A stretch of DNA of 7,476 nucleotides from the NCBI GenBank assembly GCA_964651495.1, contig CAZYWP010000140.1, positions 1 through 7,476 on the forward strand. Direction: 5' to 3'. Below are positions 1 through 5,800 of this stretch, one piece after another; position 1 is the first letter of the stretch; every line of letters begins with the position of its first letter. A model generated the notes under the pieces. The model made no database searches. It saw only the letters and a program-made list of their open reading frames with translations, and was not told the origin of the DNA. The stretch comes from CAZNVB01 sp964651495. GTDB lineage: Bacteria > Acidobacteriota > Aminicenantia > Aminicenantales > UBA8522. Position numbers and translations under genes: made by a program.

Positions 1-741
1 CACTCAGGGATCAATGGGCGGCAGATACAATATCGAAAGGCGATGATCGAGATCGCGGAGAAGTATCCGGTGAGGTTTAAAGGCGGCCCCGTTTTCTACC
101 CGGGCGCTAATCCTTCGCTGACCCACACCGCGGACGGTCCGTTCGGCGTGGCCGGCGACCTGATGGGGAAAACCGAGGCCTTCATCGCCGTTGCCGAGCG
201 TCCCGATTTCGTCCGGGAGCTGATGCGGATCGTCACCGCCAAGATGATCGAATATCTCGATTTCTGCTGGGAGGAAGAAAGTCTCCCGGCGCCGCGCGAT
301 TTCGCCTGGACGGATGACCTGGCCGTATCGCTCTCGGCCGGAACTTATCGCCAACTGGTGCTGCCGTTCGAAAAGGAACTCCGGTTTCATTTCGACGGCC
401 GAGTGAGCCTGCACATGTGCGGCCGGACCGATCATCTTCTCCGGATCTTCATCGACGACCTGCGGATCCACGAATTCCAGGGTTTCGGCTACGAGGTGGA
501 CCTGGATCGGATCGCCGCGGTCATGGGCGGAAAGGTGGTCCTTCTCGGAAACGTCAACCCGATGCTGATTCATTCGGGGACGCCGGCCCGAGTGCGGGAA
601 GCGACACGCCGGGTGATCGATGTTCTCGGTCCCCTGCGGGGGCTCATCGTCCAGGATGGCAACAACATCCCGCCCCGATCCCCGCTCGAGAACATCAACG
701 CCTTGATGGAGGCCGCTGAGACATATGGCCGATATAAATAA
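1..741 (+). CDS. URO-D superfamily (MtaA/CmuA-like) protein, 5'-truncated
   Basis: The frame is open from the first base, so the gene begins upstream; the first Met in the window (43) is probably internal, since GINGRQIQYRKA precedes it in frame. About 246 C-terminal residues are present. The fold family is uroporphyrinogen decarboxylase-like: GVAGDLMG, a WTDDLAVSLSAGTY segment matching the family's DD...lSP..Y pattern, LLGNVNP, and an IPPRSPLENINALMEAAETYG C-terminus. HMCG (His at 412-414, Cys at 418-420) matches the His-X-Cys zinc motif of corrinoid-dependent methyltransferases MtaA/MtbA/CmuA. The third zinc Cys those enzymes carry near the C-terminus is absent: the usual GCGIPP-like stretch reads QDGNNIPP. 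The heme-pathway hemE hallmark FRQAGRY lies in the missing N-terminus and cannot be judged, but HXC argues against hemE. It overlaps the next gene by 17 nt, so the two are almost certainly co-transcribed. The superfamily call is firm; substrate and reaction are unknown. Confidence 0.85.
   Translation, partial: HSGINGRQIQYRKAMIEIAEKYPVRFKGGPVFYPGANPSLTHTADGPFGVAGDLMGKTEAFIAVAERPDFVRELMRIVTAKMIEYLDFCWEEESLPAPRDFAWTDDLAVSLSAGTYRQLVLPFEKELRFHFDGRVSLHMCGRTDHLLRIFIDDLRIHEFQGFGYEVDLDRIAAVMGGKVVLLGNVNPMLIHSGTPARVREATRRVIDVLGPLRGLIVQDGNNIPPRSPLENINALMEAAETYGRYK
708..712 (+). promoter_or_regulatory. Shine-Dalgarno for the second URO-D-like gene
   Basis: GGAGG lies within the end of the upstream coding region, 12 nt before the ATG at 725. 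The spacing is slightly long. With the 17-nt overlap it suggests coupled translation of the two genes. Confidence 0.5.
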
Positions 742-1852
742 GAATCGGGAATTCCTTCAGCGGCTGTGGCGGCTGGAGAACGAGGAACGGCCGGCGTTCC
801 TAATCAGCTATGTCGGGCCGCGGGTGAAGGGCGGCCGGCCGGTCCGCTCGGCGCTCTTCTCGACCGAGGGAGAAGACTCGGTCCGCGACCGGCTCCTCGA
901 CCCCGCCAAATTCCTGAAGGCACAACTCGCCGAAATCGAAGACCAGATGGCGCTCGAGGGAGATTTCGTGCCCTGCCTCTGCCCGGCGTTCGGCGTTGTC
1001 AACATCCCGGCGGCCTTCGGCTGCGAAGTCGTCTGGTGGGAGGATAATTTTCCTTCCGTCAGGCCGCTCTGCCTCGACGCCCCGGAAAAAGTCTATGAAA
1101 TTTCGAAACCGTCGCTTTCCTCCGGGGAGATGGGACGCATCCTGGATTACACGCGGTATTTCATTGCCGAGACAGGCGGCCGTTTCCCGATCCGCCTGAC
1201 GGATATCCAGGGTCCGCTCGATTCGGCCGCCCTGATCATGGGGCATACCGAATTTCTTTCGGCCATCAAGACAAATCCCCTCGAAGCGCACCATCTCCTC
1301 CACATGATCACTGACTTCACGATCGAGTGCGCCAGGGCGCAGCGCGAAGTTGTCCTGGGCGGCGGCGCCGAGTTCGTGCCCAGCCTTTTCCAGCCCTGGA
1401 TGCCCGATGGGTTCGGCATTTCGGTCTCCAACGACGCCTGCGTCATGATCTCGGCCGAGGAGCATGATGAGTTCTGTATCCCCTACCTCAACCGGATCTC
1501 GGAGGCATTCGGCGGGCTGTACATCCATTCCTGCGGCAATTGGCTGCACCAGATGCCGAGCCTGGAGAAAGTGAGAAACCTGCGCGGGCTCGAATTCGGC
1601 GTCACCGAGACGCCGTTTGAGCCGGTCGCCGAGCGCTTCGGCGGCCGCGTCGTCCTGGCCTGCCGAGTCGGCCTCCACCGGGAGGTCAAATTCGCCGGGA
1701 TGGCGGATTACGTCAGGAAGTTGATGCGGGCGAAAAAGACCAGCCGCGGGCTGTTCATCAATGTCGATATCACTAACGGCCTGATCGACGACTCCTGGCC
1801 CGAGACCGACCTTGACGAGATCTATTCGCTTCTCAGCCCTGACGATCGGTAA
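725..1852 (+). CDS. Diverged URO-D superfamily protein, 375 aa
   Basis: Complete 375-residue protein starting MADINKNREF, with GGAGG 12 nt upstream. The length fits the URO-D/methylcobamide:CoM methyltransferase superfamily (about 340-380 aa). Recognisable elements are the start NREFLQRLWRLENEERPAFL, a central ISAEEHDEFCIPYLNRI segment at the family's conserved ..Y..P.. position, and IHSCGNW, which holds a His-X-Cys pair (H268, C270) where MtaA-type enzymes bind zinc. There is no Cys in the C-terminal segment where MtaA has its third ligand; the last Cys is C313 (VLACRVG). It has eight Cys residues in all, including a C84-L-C86 pair. The hemE FRQAGRY signature is absent, so it is not the heme decarboxylase. 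It has diverged further than its upstream neighbour, lacking GN.(D/N)P and P.TP.EN. It may pair with the overlapping upstream protein or use the same substrate; this is inferred from the overlap. Superfamily confident, reaction unknown. Confidence 0.83.
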   Translation: MADINKNREFLQRLWRLENEERPAFLISYVGPRVKGGRPVRSALFSTEGEDSVRDRLLDPAKFLKAQLAEIEDQMALEGDFVPCLCPAFGVVNIPAAFGCEVVWWEDNFPSVRPLCLDAPEKVYEISKPSLSSGEMGRILDYTRYFIAETGGRFPIRLTDIQGPLDSAALIMGHTEFLSAIKTNPLEAHHLLHMITDFTIECARAQREVVLGGGAEFVPSLFQPWMPDGFGISVSNDACVMISAEEHDEFCIPYLNRISEAFGGLYIHSCGNWLHQMPSLEKVRNLRGLEFGVTETPFEPVAERFGGRVVLACRVGLHREVKFAGMADYVRKLMRAKKTSRGLFINVDITNGLIDDSWPETDLDEIYSLLSPDDR

Positions 1853-1900
1853 AATACGGCCCAAATTCCTTGAATTGAAGGGCTCAGGTGTCATTAAATA

Positions 1901-4473
1901 ATGAAGGCAGGTAATAATATGTTAGGACCTATGGCGCCAGGTGACATATCCGGAGCGTTTGACCGGATCGCAGGGGTCGGCGACTGGCAGACCGAGGATG
2001 AGACACTCACCGTCTCGCTTCTAACAGAATCGGGAAAGACGGCCGTCCTCAANNNNNNNNNNNNNNNNNNNNNNNNNNNNNNNNNNNNNNNNNNNNNNNN
2101 NNNNNNNNNNNNNNNNNNNNNNNNNNNNNNNNNNNNNNNNNNNNNNNNNNNNATGAGACACTCACCGTCTCGCTTCTAACAGAATCGGGAAAGACGGCCG
2201 TCCTCAAATTCCGCGCCGAATATCCGGAGATCTGGCGAATAACTCTTTTTCCGCCCGGCGGATCGTCCGATCACAGGGACCCCCTCGTCGCGCGACCCGT
2301 GCTGACGCCTGTCCCTATGCAGGTTGAGAGAACCGAGGCCGCTCTCCGGGTCACCGGCGCCCGGCTCGTCCTGGAGTTAAATTTTCGGCCCTGGGCGATG
2401 CGTTTCGTGGATGCCGACGGAAGGGAGATATTCGGCGAAAATCCGTCCGATGTCGACGGTTTGGGCCGGCCCATGGTCCCTTCACTTGGGTTCGTCGAGC
2501 AGAAAGGAAAGATCGCCCGGATCAGCGAATCTTTCCGACTCCATCCCGGCGAGCATCTTTTCGGGCTGGGCGAAAAATTCACCAGGCTCGACAAGACCGG
2601 ACAGCGCATCATCTCCTGGACCCAGGATGCGCTCGGCTCGACGAGTGAACGCTCCCATAAGAACATTCCGTTTCTCTGGAGCAGCCGGGGATACGGCCTG
2701 TTCATCGATTCGTCCGCCCGCATCTTCTGGGACTTGGGCTCGACATCCTGCCAATCGGCTACGGTGTCCGTCGAGGACCGAATCCTGGACTTCTATCTGA
2801 TTTATGGCCCACCGCCCGCGAGAATCCTGGAGCGGTATGCAACACTCACCGGCCGTGCCCCGGTGCCCCCGAAATGGACCTTTGGCCTGTGGCTCTCCTC
2901 CGGCGGGACATACCGGACGCAACAGGACATCGGCAAGCTTGTCCACGGCCTCGAAGTGCACGAGCTTCCCGCCGATGTCATCCACGTCGATCCCTGGTGG
3001 ATGAAGGGACGCAAGTACTGTGACTTCCAGTGGAACAGCGAAACGTTTCCGCGGCCGGAAGCGCTGATCGAAAGCCTCCACCGCCGCGGACTGAAGCTCT
3101 CCCTCTGGGAGCATCCCTACATCTCGGTGGAAAGCGATTTGTTCGCCGTCGGAAGGGAAAAAGGCTATTTTATCAGGCGGCCCGACGGCGAAGTCTACAT
3201 CATCGATTACGGGCTCTCGCTGGCTCCCCGTCCCGACGGCCGCGTGCGGCTCGCGGAAGAGGACGATTCCTGGAACGCCCGCGTGGCCATCATCGATTTC
3301 ACCAACCCGGAGGCGGCGGCCTGGTATAAGGAATTGCACCGGCCGGGCCTGCGGATGGGGGTGGATGTCTTCAAGACGGACTTCGGTGAGGATATTCCGG
3401 AGGACGCGGTCTTCCATAACGGCCAGACAGGAGCCACGATGCACAACCTCTATCCCCTGCTCTATAACCGGGCCGTCTTTGAAGTCACTCAGGAAGAAAA
3501 GAGCGAGGGGGTTGTCTGGGCGAGGTCGGCCTTCGCCGGAAGCCAGCAGTATCCTCTCGTTTGGTCGGGAGACCCGGCGGCGGACTTTGCCAGCCTGGCC
3601 TGCACGATTCGAGGCGGCCTGTCCGCCGGAATGTCGGGCCTCCCCTTCTGGTCGAACGACATCGGCGGCTATCGCGGGACGCCGTCGGCCGAGCTCTACG
3701 TGCGCTGGGCGCAGTTCGGCCTCTTCTGCTCCCACAGCCGGATGCACGGCGACGGCCCGCGCGAGCCCTGGCACTTTGGAGAAGAAGCCCTCGAGATCGT
3801 CCGCCGCTATGCGCACCTGCGCTACGAGCTTTTCCCCTATCTTTACAGCGCGGCTTTTGAGGCCGGGTTCAAGGGCCTGCCGGTCATCCGCGCCCTTCCC
3901 CTCGCCTTTCCCGATGACCCAAATGGGTATGATAAGGATTTCGAGTACCTGATCGGGCCGTGGATCCTGGTGGCGCCGGTCGTCGAGCCGGGCGGGAAAT
4001 GCGCTCTTTATCTCCCAGAAGGCGGGTGGTTCGATTACTGGACCGGCCGATCCCATGAGGGGCCGAAAACTCTCCAGTTCGAAGCGCAGCTCGACCTCCT
4101 GCCCCTCTACGTCCGGGGCGGAGCGGTCATCCCGAAAATGCAGCGCGCCTGGCGGATTCCAGAGGAGCGGATCGACCCGCTCATCGTCGAGGTCTGGCCG
4201 GAGGGGACTTCCTCCTATCTTTTTTATGAGGACGAGGGCGTCACAGAGTTCAGATGCCGCAGCGACCGCAAGGAGCTGGAGTTCGAGTGGTCGGGTCCTC
4301 TCCCGCGGAAGGTCATCCTCCATTTCCGGGGCATCAAGAAACCGGAAAAGGCCGAGTTGACGACCAAAGAAGAACCCGGCAAGGTTTATGAAATGGAAGG
4401 GATGAGGTTGAGGAAGACCTACGTGCTGGCCATTCCCGAAACCGCCTCCGCCAAGCTCAGGATGGCCTTCTGA
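1901..4473 (+). CDS. GH31 alpha-xylosidase-like enzyme, interrupted by an assembly gap
   Basis: After the 155-nt artefact (100 N plus a 55-bp duplicate) is removed, the frame runs unbroken for 805 codons; YicI-type alpha-xylosidases have about 770. As given, the last part opens at a GTG (2299) that is not the true start. ATG 1919 is an alternative start; both have weak AGG-type sites upstream. In healed numbering an N-terminal beta-sandwich covers about 1-265, a (beta/alpha)8 barrel about 270-620, and C-terminal beta domains about 630-805 (IGPWILVAPVV). Barrel motifs include WWMKGRKYCDFQW, IDFTNPEAAAWY, nucleophile D442 in KTDFGE, acid/base D506 in WSGD, FWSNDIGGY and CSHSRMHG. KTDFGE in place of WxDMNE is the alpha-xylosidase hallmark within GH31. 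No signal peptide is visible, so it is probably cytoplasmic, acting on imported oligosaccharides. The gene lies 48 nt after the URO-D pair, probably in the same operon. The family is certain; xylose specificity is likely, not proven. Confidence 0.92.
1998..2052 (+). repeat. Left copy of the 55-bp gap-flanking direct repeat
   Basis: Identical base for base to 2153-2207. It ends exactly at the first N and codes for part of the GH31 N-terminal domain (around DETLTVSLLTESGK). The copy next to a gap and the odd length of 55, typical of an assembler k-mer, mark it as a contig-end overlap and not a biological repeat. Confidence 0.95.
2053..2152. other. Scaffold gap of exactly 100 N
   Basis: Exactly 100 undetermined bases, a common placeholder length for gaps of unknown size. 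Both sides carry the same 55 bp, so the flanking contigs overlap and the real gap is probably zero or negative in length. Confidence 0.99.
2153..2207 (+). repeat. Right copy of the 55-bp gap-flanking direct repeat
   Basis: Begins at the first base after the N run and matches 1998-2052 exactly. Merging the two copies joins codons 5' of the gap to the frame at 2206 (AAA TTC CGC) without a shift, restoring the GH31 reading frame. Confidence 0.95.
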
Positions 4474-4545
4474 TCGGGGCAGCCCGCTCTAGTCAAATCG
4501 GTCATCAAGGAGGTCGGGATCGCGCTGAAGATCATGAACCAGATC

Positions 4546-4562
4546 AAGCCATCGGCTTTTTT
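4546..4562 (+). terminator. Weak candidate intrinsic terminator after the GH31 gene
   Basis: AAGCC-ATC-GGCTT forms a perfect 5-bp stem with a 3-nt loop, followed by a T run (TTTTTT ending at 4562). It lies 73 nt after the GH31 stop and before the convergent CAP gene. The stem is short, so this is tentative. On the minus strand there is no T run after the stem, so it would serve only the plus-strand operon. Confidence 0.35.
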
Positions 4563-4626
4563 AGGAGTCATTGGAACTACCTCCTCCGATCATTGTCAGA
4601 ACGCATAAGGAGGATTGAAGAGGATG

Positions 4627-5547
4627 TCAATCGGAGGGGGAAGGGGAAGGCGGAGGGGAAGGGAGGTCATTCTTTTTGAATAGGATGAGCGTGATGAAAT
4701 AGCCGCCCCCGGGAAGGACGGGGTTGCGTCCGAACCAGACGCCCAGGCCCGCCTCTTGGAAGGACGGGGAATAAACGCCGCTGAGCTTGATCGAGTCGAG
4801 GTCGAGAGTCGCGGCCGTAATGAAATTGACGGCGACCTCGCCCAGCAGCTTCGCCGGCGAGGGCGGAGTCTCCAGCCCGGCCTTCTTTTCGGAGTATAAA
4901 CGCGCGACCCTATCCGCCTCGGGGATGAACACGAGGGGATCGAGCCCCCTCACGGCCCGGGCTTCATTGATCCGGCGCTTGAGACCGGCTTCGGCTTCCC
5001 CGGCCGAAACGGGGACGACGGAGCGCACGAAATCCTGGGTCAGGTAATAGCCTTTGTCGGGTTCATAGACGACGCCGATTCCGATCCGGTCGTATTCGGG
5101 CCTGAGGATTTCGGTCTTGTGTCGCGGGCTGTCCATGAGGGTCTTGTGGATGAAGTCGGGCGCAAAGGTCTCGGAAAAAACCACGTTTTCCCCCCCTCTG
5201 TCGTAAAAGAACCCCGCATCCATCAACCGCCCGCCCAAGGATTTCCCGGACGACGATAAATGAGAGAGGTTTCCCATCCTCGCCATGTCACGGCTGTGGG
5301 CGCGGGCCAGCTCCGAGAGCTCCGGGGACAGCTCGAGGGCATTGAGGCCGCGGCTCTCCCTTTCGGCGTTGAGGAGCTCGTAGATGCGGGCCTCGATGAG
5401 CACCGATATGGCCGGATTGTCTTGGGGAGGCGAGCCGGCGGCGAAGAATGATACCAGGATGGCGACGATCGGCGCCATGAGCAAAACACCCGGCGGCTTC
5501 AACATGGTCTTCCGTCCGCTCATACTGCATCCAACGATAAAGCACAT
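4627..5547 (-). CDS. Exported CAP/SCP (YkwD-type) protein with a degenerate second CAP-like domain
   Basis: A 306-residue protein if started at 5547; Met9 (5523) or Met15 (5505) are alternative starts that would put a basic residue stretch directly before the hydrophobic helix. Residues about 19-37 (GVLLMAPIVAILVSFFAAG) form a signal peptide or anchor, so it is exported. The first CAP domain, about 52-175, has LLNAERESRGLNAL, ARAHSRDMA, H96 in LSH, E120 in GGEN, H143 in MDSPRH, and YDRIGIGVVY...YYLTQDF; these are the conserved cavity His/Glu positions of bacterial CAP proteins. Residues about 185-291 repeat the pattern weakly (RINEARAVRGLDPL, YSPSFQEAGLGVWFG, GGYFITLILFK) without the His/Glu residues. 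A Pro/Ser-rich tail ends the protein. Members of this family are extracellular or envelope proteins, mostly of unknown biochemical role. The gene converges on GH31 and diverges from the next gene. Confidence 0.88.
   Translation of the reverse strand: MCFIVGCSMSGRKTMLKPPGVLLMAPIVAILVSFFAAGSPPQDNPAISVLIEARIYELLNAERESRGLNALELSPELSELARAHSRDMARMGNLSHLSSSGKSLGGRLMDAGFFYDRGGENVVFSETFAPDFIHKTLMDSPRHKTEILRPEYDRIGIGVVYEPDKGYYLTQDFVRSVVPVSAGEAEAGLKRRINEARAVRGLDPLVFIPEADRVARLYSEKKAGLETPPSPAKLLGEVAVNFITAATLDLDSIKLSGVYSPSFQEAGLGVWFGRNPVLPGGGYFITLILFKKNDLPSPPPSPSPSD
4633..4666 (+). repeat. G-rich purine tract
   Basis: Purines only, apart from one C at 4651. It holds G runs of 5, 4, 4 and 3 (4636-4640, 4643-4646, 4655-4658, 4661-4663) and so could form a G-quadruplex with one longer central loop. 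On the minus strand it encodes the Pro/Ser tail of the CAP protein, which may be the simple reason for its composition. Confidence 0.5.
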
Positions 5548-5561
5548 TTTATGTCAAGAAC

Positions 5562-5590
5562 GTTTTATCCCGGAAGACCGAAGATTTCAA
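5562..5590 (-). promoter_or_regulatory. Candidate sigma70-type promoter for the CAP gene
   Basis: Read on the minus strand, TTGAAA (5590-5585) and TAAAAC (5567-5562) are separated by exactly 17 nt, matching the consensus at 5 of 6 and 4 of 6 positions. Transcription would start near 5555, leaving a very short leader if translation begins at 5547 and about 30-50 nt if it begins at Met9 or Met15. A second TTGACA on this strand (5557-5552) has no good -10 box. Confidence 0.3.
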
Positions 5591-5620
5591 CCCGGAAGGC
5601 GGGTTGGATATCCATAGTCG

Positions 5621-5637
5621 TGTAAAAGAGTCTTACA
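5621..5637. promoter_or_regulatory. Candidate operator palindrome TGTAA-N7-TTACA
   Basis: TGTAAAAGAGTCTTACA has perfect 5-bp half-sites around a 7-nt centre. It sits about 30 bp from each of the two candidate -35 boxes (5590 on the minus strand, 5667 on the plus strand), where a shared dimeric regulator could act. A 10-bp palindrome TGGATATCCA is nearby at 5605-5614. No regulator gene is in the window, and short palindromes arise by chance. Confidence 0.25.
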
Positions 5638-5666
5638 ACCCAAGAAAGTGTGTGTATTCCACTGCC

Positions 5667-5695
5667 TTGACATCTCCTAAGTCGTGATTTATGCT
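5667..5695 (+). promoter_or_regulatory. Sigma70-type promoter for the secreted glycosidase-like gene
   Basis: TTGACA (5667-5672, perfect -35), a 17-nt spacer, then TATGCT (5690-5695, 4 of 6 matches to TATAAT). Transcription would start near 5702, downstream of the ATG at 5684, which supports the translation start at 5801 and implies a leader of about 100 nt. Confidence 0.55.
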
Positions 5696-5738
5696 TCCTC
5701 ACGATGGTTAGAAAGGGGTAATCGAGGCGAAAATGCGC

Positions 5739-5785
5739 CCGGCGATGAGGCGAGCCGCCGGTCATGTGCCTCCCTGGCAGGGGCA
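5739..5785 (+). other. Two consecutive hairpins in the mRNA leader
   Basis: CCGGCG (5739-5744) pairs with CGCCGG (5756-5761) around an 11-nt loop, and TGCCTC (5767-5772) pairs with GGGGCA (5780-5785), with one G-U pair, around a 7-nt loop. The second stem ends 5 nt before the ribosome-binding site. I do not recognise a known riboswitch here, and GC-rich leaders form such stems readily. Confidence 0.3.
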
Positions 5786-5789
5786 GAAA

Positions 5790-5795
5790 GAGAGG
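5790..5795 (+). promoter_or_regulatory. Ribosome-binding site deciding the start at 5801
   Basis: GAGAGG lies 5 nt before the ATG at 5801. The spacing is good, and the position favours this start over the in-frame upstream ATG at 5684. Confidence 0.5.
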
Positions 5796-5800
5796 CAGCG

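Noticed and set aside
4..573. 189-codon minus-strand frame at the left edge
   Set aside because: Antisense to the URO-D-like gene, with no motif.
1..1852. hemE, the heme-pathway uroporphyrinogen decarboxylase
   Set aside because: The complete second protein lacks the FRQAGRY substrate motif, and both proteins carry a His-X-Cys pair typical of the methyltransferase branch.
800..1894. 364-codon open frame on the minus strand, opposite the second URO-D-like gene
   Set aside because: No family motif, and composition typical of a shadow frame; the plus-strand protein has the URO-D-type His-X-Cys region.
1901..2179. A separate 92-residue gene running through the N block
   Set aside because: It exists only because the frame passes through undetermined bases; its real part is the GH31 N-terminus.
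1998..2207. Terminal direct repeats or target-site duplication of a mobile element
   Set aside because: The copies abut an N run of placeholder length, lie inside a coding frame, and merging them restores the gene. Target duplications are far shorter than 55 bp.
2482..4323. 613-codon open frame on the minus strand, antisense to the GH31 gene
   Set aside because: It lies wholly opposite a gene with clear GH31 catalytic motifs, shows no recognisable domain, and long antisense frames are expected in GC-rich coding DNA.
4624..4680. Small plus-strand frame after an AAGGAGG sequence near 4607-4613
   Set aside because: It gives only 19 codons of Gly/Arg-rich sequence that mirrors the CAP gene's Pro/Ser tail; the purine-rich context creates the Shine-Dalgarno look by chance.
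5527..5547. Lipoprotein lipobox at the N-terminus of the CAP protein (FIVGC)
   Set aside because: The Cys is residue 7 with no charged n-region or hydrophobic core before it; the real hydrophobic segment comes later (about 19-37) and has no Cys after it.
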